A stretch of 32,899 nucleotides of DNA, taken from contig CAJOPN010000101.1 of assembly GCA_905236285.1 (NCBI GenBank), positions 1 to 32,899 on the forward strand. The letters are read 5' to 3'. Below are positions 1-7,192 of the stretch, piece after piece. Position 1 is the first letter of the stretch, and each line of letters begins with the position of its first letter. The notes under the pieces were generated by a model. That model had not been told where the DNA came from. It did no database searches and saw only the letters and a program-made list of their open reading frames with translations. This DNA is from an uncultured Selenomonadaceae bacterium (GTDB lineage: Bacteria; Bacillota; Negativicutes; Selenomonadales; Selenomonadaceae). A program made the translations under genes and the position numbers.

Positions 1-1
1 T

Positions 2-2308
2 TACAACAAAAATGAAAAAGAATTAGAAATGAAAGAGCACGAAATAAAAATAATGACTGAAAGTGAACAGAAAAATAAATCAGAACGAAAAAGAATGAGA
101 GAGGAATTAATAAAAAATAAAATAGATTTGCAAAAATTAAAAGAAGAAAAAATAAAAATGAGTGAAGGATTGTCAAAAGAAAAAATAAAATTGGAAGAAA
201 AAGTAAAAGAAACAGAAGAAAATGAATTAAAAAGGCAAAAGATAAATGAAGAAAACGAAAAAATAAAAGAGGAGATAAAAGAAAAAGAAATAAAATTGCA
301 AGTAATGAAGAGAATGAAAGAAAATTACGAAGGGTTGTCGAAAGCACCGAAAGCGATATTGATGAGCAGGGAAGAATGGCGAAAAAAAATATACGGAGCA
401 GTAGGAGAATTAATAAAAGTCGAAAAAAAATATTCATTGGCGATAGAAATTGCATTGGGAAATTCAATACAAAATATAATAACGGAAGATGAAGAGACGG
501 TAAAATCGGCAATAGAATATCTAAAAAGATCAAAATTAGGCAGAGTAACATTTTTGCCGCTCAACAGGATAACAAATTTTGCAAAAATGAGAGAGATAAA
601 AGAGATTGGAGCGATTGGATTTGCAAATGAACTGATTCAAACAGATGAAAAATTACAAAAAACGGCAGATTATTTGCTTTCAAGAACCTTAATAGTTGAC
701 AATATAGAAAATGCATTGAAAATATCGCGGCGACACAATGTAAGGATTGTAACTCTCGAAGGAGAATTATTAAATATAGGAGGTTCGATAAGCGGAGGAA
801 GTATAAAGCAATCCGAAAGTAATTTTTTGATGCGGAAAAATGAAATGGAAGAATTACAAAAAGATTTATTGATAAAATTGGAGAAAAAAAATAAATCAGA
901 TGAAAAATTAAAAGAAATATCCCGAAGATTAGAAACAATAAAATTTGAAAAAAATAAAATAGTCGAAAGAATAACTGAAATGAAATTGGAAAATGCGACC
1001 GGAATTATAAAAACGGAAGGATTAGAGAAAATAATTGCAGATTATGAAAAAAAATTAAATGAGACAGAAAAGACAAATGAAAACAATAAATCAGAAATGG
1101 AATTAAAATTAAAAACAATAAAAAATTTGCAAATAGAGTTAAAAAACAAAGAAGTAAATTTGAAATCGGAATTAGATAAATTAAAAGAAACAGAAAAAAA
1201 ATTTAAAGAAAAAGAAACAGAAAAAAATAAATTTGAAACAGAAATACAAAAAAATAAAATAGAAATTACAGTATTGGAACAAAAGATAATCAGAAATTCA
1301 GATGAGAAAACGAATTTGGAAGAAAAATTGAAAAAGAATAATGAAGAAACAGAAAAAATAACAGAAGAACAATTAAAAATACGAGAAAGCAGATTTGAAA
1401 ATGAAAAAAATTTGATTGAGGTGGAAAAATTATCTTCAAAATTAAAAGAAGAATTAAAAAATAAAAATGAACAATTACAAATAAAAGAAAAAAACATATA
1501 TGAAAAAACAGTTGAGAAGTCAGAAAGAGAGAAAACAATAAAAGAATTGACGAGAACGAATTATAAATTAAAAAGAAAAGAAAATGATTTGAAAACAGAA
1601 ACAGAAAAAATAAAAATGAAATTAAAAGGCGTAAAAATTGAAACGACCGAGAAAATTGAAGAAGGAAAAATAAATAAAAGATTGGAAGAAATCGAAAAAG
1701 AAACAGAAGGATTGGGAGCAATAAATCCAAATGCAATAAAAGAATACGAGAAAATAAAAAACAGATATGAATTTTTGGAAAGACAATCGGAAGATTTAAA
1801 AAAGGCGAAAAAAAATTTGCAGGAAATAATGACTGAGACAGAAGAAAAAATAATATTAAAATTTATGGAATCAATCGAGCAAATAAATAAAAATTTTCAG
1901 GAAATATTTACAAAAATATTTGAAGGAGGAGAATCGGAATTAAAATTAACAGATAAAAATGAAATTTTGAATGCAGGAATAGAAATTTTGATAAAAATGC
2001 CGAATAAAAAACGTCAAGCTCTTTCAATGCTTTCGGGAGGAGAAAGAGTGTTGACGGTAACAGCATTATTATTTGCAATTATAAAATATCAAAAAACATC
2101 AATTTGCATATTGGACGAAATAGACGCATCACTTGATGAGATAAATTTGATAAAATTCGGGAAATTTTTAAGAGAATACTCAATGAAAACGCAATTTATA
2201 TTAATAACGCACAGAAAAACATTAATGAAATATTTGGATAAAATTTACGGTGTTACGATGGACGAAACTGAAATTTCACAAATTTTATCGGTTAAATTGA
2301 CAGTATAA
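2..2308 (+). CDS. smc: Chromosome segregation protein SMC, 3' part (5' end outside window)
   Basis: The frame is open from base 2, so the gene continues off the left edge; the ATG at 29 is internal. What is visible is a coiled-coil arm, the hinge domain (about nt 330-860, with GAVGELIKVEKKYSLAIEIA and a glycine-rich end GGSISGGS), a returning coiled coil of about 350 residues made almost only of K, E, N, I and L, and the C-terminal ATPase half. That half carries the ABC signature LSGGERVLTV (near nt 2030-2060), Walker B ICILDEIDASLDE (near nt 2100-2140) and a switch histidine in ILITHR. SMC forms the condensin ring with ScpA and ScpB, which are not in the window. The usual SMC Walker B reads VLDEVDAALD, so this copy is slightly divergent. 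Isoleucine is mostly ATA here, whereas neighbours mostly use ATT. The N-terminal Walker A head is missing only because of the window edge. Confidence 0.95.
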   Translation, partial: YNKNEKELEMKEHEIKIMTESEQKNKSERKRMREELIKNKIDLQKLKEEKIKMSEGLSKEKIKLEEKVKETEENELKRQKINEENEKIKEEIKEKEIKLQVMKRMKENYEGLSKAPKAILMSREEWRKKIYGAVGELIKVEKKYSLAIEIALGNSIQNIITEDEETVKSAIEYLKRSKLGRVTFLPLNRITNFAKMREIKEIGAIGFANELIQTDEKLQKTADYLLSRTLIVDNIENALKISRRHNVRIVTLEGELLNIGGSISGGSIKQSESNFLMRKNEMEELQKDLLIKLEKKNKSDEKLKEISRRLETIKFEKNKIVERITEMKLENATGIIKTEGLEKIIADYEKKLNETEKTNENNKSEMELKLKTIKNLQIELKNKEVNLKSELDKLKETEKKFKEKETEKNKFETEIQKNKIEITVLEQKIIRNSDEKTNLEEKLKKNNEETEKITEEQLKIRESRFENEKNLIEVEKLSSKLKEELKNKNEQLQIKEKNIYEKTVEKSEREKTIKELTRTNYKLKRKENDLKTETEKIKMKLKGVKIETTEKIEEGKINKRLEEIEKETEGLGAINPNAIKEYEKIKNRYEFLERQSEDLKKAKKNLQEIMTETEEKIILKFMESIEQINKNFQEIFTKIFEGGESELKLTDKNEILNAGIEILIKMPNKKRQALSMLSGGERVLTVTALLFAIIKYQKTSICILDEIDASLDEINLIKFGKFLREYSMKTQFILITHRKTLMKYLDKIYGVTMDETEISQILSVKLTV

Positions 2309-2337
2309 ATAATTTGATTAATATTACTTGCAAAATT

Positions 2338-3363
2338 TTATTCTTCAGTATCCGAATCATCGGAGATGACAGGATTCATATTCGGAAACAATTCATTAAT
2401 TTTAGCATCAATCGCGGCGTAATTCGGCTCCCAAACTCCGTCGCTGCCTTCACTTCCCGGTAGCATTGTCGTTGTCGGCGGTTCGGAACTCATTTTTCGC
2501 AAAACGTTTGCAAGATGTGCAGAATCAAAAAGTTCCGCGCTGGTTTCCATTCTGTGCTGAAAAATTTCTGCGATTGACGGCAATTTTGGAATCGTTTCAA
2601 GCTGTAAAACTTTTTCATAAAGTGCCTTGATAAATTTTTGTTGTCTCTGAACTCTTCCGACATCTCCGAGTTTTTCGCCTCTGAATCTCAAATATTTTTG
2701 TGATTCGTCGCCGTTGAGGTGTTGATAACCTTGTTGCAAATGAATCGACAAACCTGATTCGGGATCTTCATAATCCATATTTTCTTCAACATAAATATCA
2801 AGTCCGCCGAGCACGTTTATCAAATCAGCAAAAGTTCTCATGTCGATAACGATATATTGATGAATTGAAATTCCCAAAAGCTGAGAAACTTGACGCACCA
2901 TCATATTTGCACCGCCGATTTGATACATTTTCCCTATTCTTCCGCTTCCTCCCGTTCCTCCGAGATTAATCCATGTATCGCGAGGAATTGAAATTATTCT
3001 TGAGCGTCCGCTTTCATTTGAAAAACTCAAAACCAAAATTGTATCGGCACTCGGAATTGAAGTTTCACCTTCAGCCGCTCCTTCATCTATTCCCAAAATT
3101 AAAATATTCGTGTAACCGTCAAATCGCGGATTCGGATTCCCTTGACGTGCGGTTTTTCTGTCATTGTAATCTTGATACATTCCTTGAAATTCATTGAAAA
3201 AATGACTGCCGACATTGTAAGCACCAAGACCGATAAATAAAATTGCCGAGACTATAAGACCGATCAAAACGACAGCAAAAATCAGACGAAAGAGTTTCAC
3301 TCTCCGCCTTTTCGTCATCAATTTGCGTTTCTTTTCGATGTTACTTTTAGTCTGATTAGCCAT
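2338..3363 (-). CDS. LytR-CpsA-Psr (LCP) family cell-envelope ligase
   Basis: A 341-residue protein with a short basic N-terminus (KKRKLMTKRRR), one membrane segment at about residues 25-47 and an extracellular LCP domain. LCP hallmarks are ILILGIDEG, ADTILVLSF, RIISIPRDTWI, GGLDIYVEENMDYED and LRFRGEKLGDVGRVQRQQ, which supply the arginines and aspartates that bind the polyprenyl pyrophosphate. The family transfers undecaprenyl-linked glycopolymers to the wall; the acceptor cannot be told from sequence. It is the last gene of the proB-proA-nadD-yqeK operon, 21 nt after yqeK. A LytR-type gene beside yqeK and nadD is a recurrent Bacillota arrangement. The segment between RDTWI and the next helix is glycine-rich (NLGGTGGSGRIGKMYQIGG) where many relatives have an N-A-Y/F-x-x-GG pattern. 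Confidence in the family is high; the specific role is open. Confidence 0.93.
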   Translation of the reverse strand: MANQTKSNIEKKRKLMTKRRRVKLFRLIFAVVLIGLIVSAILFIGLGAYNVGSHFFNEFQGMYQDYNDRKTARQGNPNPRFDGYTNILILGIDEGAAEGETSIPSADTILVLSFSNESGRSRIISIPRDTWINLGGTGGSGRIGKMYQIGGANMMVRQVSQLLGISIHQYIVIDMRTFADLINVLGGLDIYVEENMDYEDPESGLSIHLQQGYQHLNGDESQKYLRFRGEKLGDVGRVQRQQKFIKALYEKVLQLETIPKLPSIAEIFQHRMETSAELFDSAHLANVLRKMSSEPPTTTMLPGSEGSDGVWEPNYAAIDAKINELFPNMNPVISDDSDTEE

Positions 3364-3384
3364 TTTTGTTTCTCTCTGTAAATT

Positions 3385-3957
3385 TTATTTTGAGGTTTTG
3401 AGGAGAATTTCATTTCGAGCGGCGACAGTATCAGGATGAATCAGCGAATTTTTTTGAATCACAAATTTTATTGATTCGTTCATTGCATACAAAATTATTT
3501 CATCAAGATTATTTTTTTTTGAAATTTTTCGTAATTCTTCAACACCGGGATAATCTCGGTTCGGTTCAATCATGTCTGCGAAATAAATTATTTTGTCAAG
3601 TGTCGTCATATTTTTGCCGCCGACCGTATGCCGCCATATTGCATTAAAAATTTCTTCATCGTCAACGCCGTAAATTTCTTTCGCCATCATTGCACCTATA
3701 TATGAATGTAAAAGCAGCGGCAAATTTTTTTCAACGTCTCCGATTTTTATATTTCTTTTGATTGCCTCATTCGGTAATTGTTCATTTTCAAATTCTCTCG
3801 CGCAATCGTGCAAAAGTCCTGCAATATATGCTTTTTCTTCATCAATGTCAAATTTTTTTGCAAGTTCAACCGCAGTATTCGCCACGCCGATTGAATGAGC
3901 AAATCTGCTTTTTTTCAAACGATTTTGCAATGTCCTTCGCATTTCGTCAATATTCAT
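3385..3957 (-). CDS. yqeK: YqeK-type HD-domain diadenosine tetraphosphatase
   Basis: 190 residues forming one HD domain. Metal ligands are visible as H21 (RFAHSIGVA), the HD pair at residues 50-51 (GLLHDCARE), a histidine in LLHSYIGA, another in IWRHTVG, and an aspartate in IIYFADMIEPNRDYPG. This matches YqeK, which hydrolyses Ap4A symmetrically to two ADP. The ATG lies 11 nt inside the end of nadD, so translation is probably coupled. A nadD-yqeK pair is a standard arrangement in Bacillota. Length is typical and nothing is missing. Confidence 0.95.
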   Translation of the reverse strand: MNIDEMRRTLQNRLKKSRFAHSIGVANTAVELAKKFDIDEEKAYIAGLLHDCAREFENEQLPNEAIKRNIKIGDVEKNLPLLLHSYIGAMMAKEIYGVDDEEIFNAIWRHTVGGKNMTTLDKIIYFADMIEPNRDYPGVEELRKISKKNNLDEIILYAMNESIKFVIQKNSLIHPDTVAARNEILLKTSK

Positions 3958-4546
3958 ATAAATTTTCCTTCCGAATATACGTTTCCACCGATTCCGGCAC
4001 CAAATATTTTATTGATTGTCCGTTTTTTATTTTTTCGCGAATTTCCGTTGATGAAATTTCAATTTTCGGCGTATCAATTTTTTGAATGCGTCCTTTTACC
4101 GAAAAATCTTTTTCAATTTCCTCAACGTTAAAATCTGTTCCTTCACGAGTTGCCACGATGAAATTACATTTTTCAATTAATTCCTGTGCATGATGCCAAG
4201 TATAAAGTTCAACTGCGGCATCTGATCCGAGTATAAAATAAAATTCCGTGCCGAATTCATAAATTTTTTTTAATTCGTCAATCGTATAAACTGCGTAAGA
4301 AGGACCGTTGCGAAGAATTTCAATCGTCGAGACATGAAAATTTTTATTTGAACAAGTTGCCAAAACAGTCATAGCCAAACGATGTTCGGGATCAATTATA
4401 TCTTGACGAAATCTTTTGTGCGGAGGACGTGCCGACGGAATAAATAAAATTTCATCGAGTTTTAATTTGTCGTGTACAGTTTCAGCCAAAATTAAATGTC
4501 CGTTATGAATCGGATCGAATGTTCCTCCCATTATTCCGACTTTCAT
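3947..4546 (-). CDS. nadD: Nicotinate-nucleotide adenylyltransferase
   Basis: 199 residues. The N-terminus carries the nucleotidyltransferase motif GGTFDPIHNGHL (residues 7-18), and ISSTEIREKI near residue 165 is the second ATP-binding signature. The enzyme converts nicotinate mononucleotide plus ATP to deamido-NAD in NAD synthesis. Its ATG overlaps the stop of the preceding 43-aa gene in an ATGA arrangement (4543-4546), and its own end overlaps yqeK by 11 nt, so three consecutive genes are coupled. Length is typical. Confidence 0.97.
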   Translation of the reverse strand: MKVGIMGGTFDPIHNGHLILAETVHDKLKLDEILFIPSARPPHKRFRQDIIDPEHRLAMTVLATCSNKNFHVSTIEILRNGPSYAVYTIDELKKIYEFGTEFYFILGSDAAVELYTWHHAQELIEKCNFIVATREGTDFNVEEIEKDFSVKGRIQKIDTPKIEISSTEIREKIKNGQSIKYLVPESVETYIRKENLYEY

Positions 4547-4674
4547 TTTAATATCACCGCCACAATTATTGTCGTCAACACAATCAAAATAAATGCTTTC
4601 AAATAATCAAAAAAATCATGTCGTCCCTTAGGTGTACGCAGATAATTTTTTATTGTTTTGAAATATCCGATCAT
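4543..4674 (-). CDS. Small membrane protein (43 aa) between proA and nadD
   Basis: An ORF found by reading the proA-nadD gap; it fills the gap exactly. Its ATG shares its A with the last base of the proA TGA (TGATG junction), and its own TGA overlaps the nadD ATG as ATGA. This double coupling strongly suggests real translation. The protein begins MIGYFKTIKNYLRTPKGR, is basic and aromatic in the first half (RHDFFDYLKA), then has a single hydrophobic segment of about 16 residues (FILIVLTTIIVAVIL) ending in lysine. This predicts a single-pass inner-membrane protein with a cytosolic N-terminus. I do not recognise a family and assign no function. It could be a leader-like spacer, but an ORF of 43 codons with a clean membrane segment argues against chance. 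Confidence 0.8.
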   Translation of the reverse strand: MIGYFKTIKNYLRTPKGRHDFFDYLKAFILIVLTTIIVAVILK

Positions 4675-5930
4675 CAACGAATTTGACCTTCGCCGTAAAT
4701 CAAATATTTTGTTGTCGTGAGAGCCTCAAGTCCCATCGGTCCGCGTGCGTGAAGTTTTTGAGTACTTATTCCGATTTCAGCTCCGAATCCAAATTCAAAA
4801 CCGTCAGTAAATCTCGTTGAGGCATTGACATAAACTGCTGCCGCGTCAACTTCCTGCAAAAATTTATGTGCGTTTTTGATGTCCTGCGTGATTATCGTGT
4901 CCGAATGTTCGGTATTGTATTTATTAATGTGAGCAATCGCCGCGTCAACATCGTCAACAATTTTAATTGAAAGAATCAAATCATTATATTCAGTCGCCCA
5001 ATCTTCTTCAGTCGCCGCTTTCATATTCGGAATAATTTTTCTGCAGCGTTCACAGCCGCGAAGTTCAACATCTTTTTTCTCAAGCGCAATTTTTATCATC
5101 GGCAAAAATTTTTCTGCAATATCTTTGTGAATTAAAAGAGTTTCCATTGCATTGCAGACGGACGGTCTGGAAGTTTTGGCGTTGACTGCAATATTTATTG
5201 CCATATCCAAATCGGCGTAAACATCAACATATTCGTGACAAATCCCTGTTCCGGTTTCAATTACGTTGACGCTTGAATTTTCAATTACGCGATTAATTAA
5301 ACCTGCACCGCCGCGAGGAATTATTATATCAATGATTCCGCGAAGTTTGCACATCATTATAACCGCATCACGATCAATTATGTCGATGAATTGAATTGAA
5401 CCTTCCGGAATTCCGACGCTGTAAGCTGCATCTTGCAAAATTTCAACGATTTGTTTATTTGAATTTATAGCCTCACTACCGCCGCGAAGTACGCAGGCAT
5501 TGCCGGATTTTAAACAGAGTGCCGCCGCGTCAACTGTAACATTCGGACGAGCCTCATAAATAATTCCGATTACTCCGAAAGGAACTCTCACGCGACGAAT
5601 TTCCAATCCGTTCGGACGTTTCACATACATGTCACCTGTTCCAATCGGATCGGGAAGTGCCGCCGTTTGTCTCAAGCCTTCAGCCATATCTTCAATTCTT
5701 TTTTCGTTGAGTGTCAATCTGTCGATGTAAGATTTTTTTACGCCTTTATTTTTTGCCGCCTCAATGTCGATTGCATTTGCTTTCAAAATTTCTTCTTTAC
5801 GATTTTCCAATTCGTCAGCCATTTTTAAAAGTGCATCATTTTTTATATTCGTTGAAATATTCGCGAGTTTTTCGCTTGCTTTCTTCGCATTCATCGATTT
5901 ATTTTCAATCGTTTGTTTAATTTCTGTCAT
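4674..5930 (-). CDS. proA: Glutamate-5-semialdehyde dehydrogenase (gamma-glutamyl phosphate reductase)
   Basis: About 418 residues, the normal size. Visible motifs include RVPFGVIGIIYEARPNVTVD, SGNACVLRGGSEA, IIPRGGAGLI and the catalytic cysteine in SRPSVCNAMETLLIH, with FGFGAEIGISTQK near the C-terminus. It reduces gamma-glutamyl phosphate to glutamate semialdehyde, the second step of proline synthesis after ProB. The frame opens at TTG 5945 with a further ATG at 5939, but both lie in or against the GGAG at 5943-5940. The ATG at 5930 has a 9-nt spacing and is the likelier start. The gene follows proB by 15 nt and ends in a one-base overlap with the 43-aa gene. Confidence 0.97.
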   Translation of the reverse strand: MTEIKQTIENKSMNAKKASEKLANISTNIKNDALLKMADELENRKEEILKANAIDIEAAKNKGVKKSYIDRLTLNEKRIEDMAEGLRQTAALPDPIGTGDMYVKRPNGLEIRRVRVPFGVIGIIYEARPNVTVDAAALCLKSGNACVLRGGSEAINSNKQIVEILQDAAYSVGIPEGSIQFIDIIDRDAVIMMCKLRGIIDIIIPRGGAGLINRVIENSSVNVIETGTGICHEYVDVYADLDMAINIAVNAKTSRPSVCNAMETLLIHKDIAEKFLPMIKIALEKKDVELRGCERCRKIIPNMKAATEEDWATEYNDLILSIKIVDDVDAAIAHINKYNTEHSDTIITQDIKNAHKFLQEVDAAAVYVNASTRFTDGFEFGFGAEIGISTQKLHARGPMGLEALTTTKYLIYGEGQIR

Positions 5931-5945
5931 TTTTTTCATCTCCAA

Positions 5946-6755
5946 TCAAATTTTTTTTTGTGCAGGAAAAATTGTTCCGATTTTTTCACCGCTCAAACTT
6001 TTTCTTAAACATTCAATATCTTTTCCCGGTACTATTAACATTGTAATTCCTGCTGACTTTGCAATTTTCGCCGCTTGAATTTTTGTATACATGCCGCCCG
6101 TTCCCAATTTTGTACCCGGTCCGCCTGCAAGTTTTTCAATTTCTTCATTTATTTCATCTATCTCATCAATCAATTTTGCATTTGAATCAATTTTCGGATT
6201 TGCGCTGTAAACTCCGTCAATGTCAGTCAAAATTATCAAAACTTCAGCATCAATCATCGTCGCGACCATTGCCGAAAGATTGTCATTGTCTCCTATTTTT
6301 ATTTCATCTGTTGCGACCGCGTCATTTTCATTTATGACAGGTATCACTCCCATTTTTAATATCGCAAGCAATGAATTTCTTGAATTTTCTCGTGCATGTT
6401 CATCAATCGTATCATTGCCGGTCAGAAGTAATTGTGCCATCGTCTTGCCGTATTCAGCAAAAAATTTTTCATATATGTGCATTAAGACTCCTTGACCGAT
6501 TGCCGCGAGTGCTTGATTTTCAGTTACCGTGTCAGGTTTTTCCGATAAGCCCATTTTATTTATTCCTGCCGCGATTGCTCCGCTCGTTACGAAAATTATT
6601 TCTTTGCCGCTGTTATGCAAATCTGAAATTTCTCGTATCAAATGATCTATGCGATATAAATTTAATTTTTTCGTCTGAGGATATGCAAGCGTACTCGTTC
6701 CAACTTTAATGACAATTCTTTTTGCATCTTTTAATTTTTTTCTTGCATCGTTCAA
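5946..6755 (-). CDS. proB: Glutamate 5-kinase without PUA domain
   Basis: About 269 residues consisting only of the amino-acid kinase domain: KVGTSTLAYP, FVTSGAIAAGI, NENDAVATDEIKIGDNDNLS and GTGGMYTKIQAA are all present. It phosphorylates glutamate in the first step of proline synthesis. The enzyme in E. coli is about 367 residues with a C-terminal PUA domain; here the protein stops right after the kinase domain (KIGTIFPAQKKI), as in some other Bacillota. The frame opens at GTG 6764, but that GTG is part of the GAGAGGTG ribosome site, so TTG 6755 (8-nt spacing) is preferred. It is first in its operon, behind the promoter at 6785-6813. Confidence 0.95.
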   Translation of the reverse strand: MNDARKKLKDAKRIVIKVGTSTLAYPQTKKLNLYRIDHLIREISDLHNSGKEIIFVTSGAIAAGINKMGLSEKPDTVTENQALAAIGQGVLMHIYEKFFAEYGKTMAQLLLTGNDTIDEHARENSRNSLLAILKMGVIPVINENDAVATDEIKIGDNDNLSAMVATMIDAEVLIILTDIDGVYSANPKIDSNAKLIDEIDEINEEIEKLAGGPGTKLGTGGMYTKIQAAKIAKSAGITMLIVPGKDIECLRKSLSGEKIGTIFPAQKKI

Positions 6756-6784
6756 CGGTCTCACCTCTCACATAATTTATTTTC

Positions 6785-6813
6785 ATTATATATTCATATT
6801 TAAAATTATGCAA
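6785..6813 (-). promoter_or_regulatory. Putative sigma-70 promoter of the proB operon
   Basis: On the minus strand TATAAT (6790-6785) is preceded by TTGCAT (6813-6808) with a 17-nt spacer. The -10 is perfect and the -35 is weak (three of six). It lies about 30 nt upstream of the proB start, downstream of the minus-strand terminator at 6862-6884. The proB operon should therefore start here rather than from the ahbC side. Confidence 0.6.
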
Positions 6814-6861
6814 GTTATTTTTTAGTTTTTTTTCAGAAACTTTTTTAATTTTTTGCAAACT

Positions 6862-6884
6862 AAAAAAGCCGTCTGCACGACTTT
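6862..6884 (-). terminator. Intrinsic terminator, minus strand
   Basis: Minus-strand RNA would form an 8-bp stem (plus-strand bases 6865-6872 against 6877-6884) with a GCAG loop, followed by a run of U from the A-tract at 6862-6867. The one imperfect pair (6869 with 6880) is G-U in minus-strand RNA but C-A in plus-strand RNA, so the direction is minus. It would end the ahbC-side transcript and the putative antisense RNA from 7193-7220. Confidence 0.7.
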
Positions 6885-6894
6885 GATTTTTTCA

Positions 6895-6923
6895 TTGACA
6901 ATTCAGAATTGCAATGATAAAAT
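6895..6923 (+). promoter_or_regulatory. Promoter of the 24-codon hydrophobic ORF
   Basis: TTGACA (6895-6900), 17-nt spacer, TAAAAT (6918-6923): a perfect -35 and a five-of-six -10 on the plus strand. Transcription would begin near 6930, leaving a leader of about 58 nt before the ATG at 6988. No other plus-strand gene follows, so the promoter serves only this short transcript. Confidence 0.75.
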
Positions 6924-6965
6924 ATATTTATTGACATTACCAAATGGCAGGCGGTCAAATTTTAG

Positions 6966-6979
6966 CCTCAGAAATGAGG
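6966..6979 (+). promoter_or_regulatory. Shine-Dalgarno-sequestering hairpin with GAAA tetraloop
   Basis: CCTCA (6966-6970), GAAA (6971-6974), TGAGG (6975-6979) form a perfect 5-bp stem closed by a GNRA-type loop. The right arm is the Shine-Dalgarno (GAGGTG, 6976-6981) of the ORF at 6988, so folding would hide it from the ribosome. Hidden Shine-Dalgarno sequences are a known property of type I toxin mRNAs; the application here is inference. Confidence 0.65.
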
Positions 6980-6987
6980 TGACGCTT

Positions 6988-7062
6988 ATGAAGATAAAAA
7001 TTGTCATAGTCATTGTGACTACCATAACAATTCTTGTCTTAACGAGCAAAGTAGCCGCCTAA
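6988..7062 (+). CDS. 24-aa hydrophobic peptide, putative type I toxin
   Basis: ATG at 6988 follows GAGGTG with an 8-nt spacing and is within a short transcript that has its own promoter (6895-6923) and terminator (7160-7187). The peptide starts MKIKIVIVIV, continues with alternating T, I, L and V, and ends LTSKVAA before TAA. It is nearly all membrane-type residues with lysines near the N-terminus and one near the C-terminus, resembling in size and composition the Ibs-type toxins (18-19 residues) rather than Fst or TxpA. The frame is open further upstream to 6853, but the promoter lies inside that extension, so the short start is preferred. A strong promoter fires from the other strand just beyond its terminator. 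I have no homologue to name; the toxin role is inferred from architecture. Confidence 0.65.
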   Translation: MKIKIVIVIVTTITILVLTSKVAA

Positions 7063-7159
7063 GTCACTACACTTAGTTGGCTTCAACACAGATAGCCTCG
7101 CGACACTCAAACAATCGCAAAATATAAAACGGGGCTGACCAAATGTCGTAATGTCACAC

Positions 7160-7187
7160 GCTCTGCAAAACGCGGAGCAATTTTTTT
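7160..7187 (+). terminator. Intrinsic terminator of the hydrophobic-ORF transcript
   Basis: GCTCTGC (7160-7166), loop AAAAC, GCGGAGC (7172-7178), then AA and seven T (7181-7187). The single non-Watson-Crick pair is U-G in plus-strand RNA and would be A-C in the other direction, so it works on the plus strand. It gives a transcript of about 258 nt from the start near 6930. Confidence 0.8.
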
Positions 7188-7192
7188 ATTAA

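Larger units (their letters stand above)
6862..7186 (-). ncRNA. Putative antisense RNA (antitoxin) covering the hydrophobic ORF
   Basis: Predicted from a near-consensus minus promoter (7220-7193) with start near 7186 and the minus terminator at 6862-6884, giving about 325 nt if it runs to that terminator. It would be complementary to the whole plus transcript (about 6930-7187). Hairpins that could start pairing lie in the overlap: CTAAGT/ACTTAG (7059-7076) and GGCT/AGCC (7079-7097). The 3' end is uncertain, since processing or an earlier stop is possible. Its only sizeable ORF (7025-6903) lacks a ribosome site. Confidence 0.55.

Noticed and set aside
1042..1736. Two long minus-strand ORFs opposite smc, very rich in F, S, L and N
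   Set aside because: They are shadows of the lysine/glutamate-rich coiled coil on the other strand and have no ribosome sites.
2309..2337. Terminator between the convergent smc and LCP genes
   Set aside because: The 29-nt gap has no stem followed by a T-run.
6853..6987. Upstream extension of the 24-codon ORF to a 69-residue frame starting at 6853
   Set aside because: The promoter at 6895-6923 and the terminator at 6862-6884 lie inside the extension, and no ribosome site precedes 6853.
6903..7025. 40-codon minus-strand ORF inside the putative antisense RNA (starts MVVTMTMTIF)
   Set aside because: No Shine-Dalgarno before the ATG at 7025. Its hydrophobic start is a mirror effect of the opposite hydrophobic codons.
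6862..7187. 6S RNA, tmRNA, SRP RNA or RNase P RNA in the 6765-7216 gap
   Set aside because: None of their conserved ends or cores could be found on either strand, and the gap is fully explained by two opposed short transcripts.
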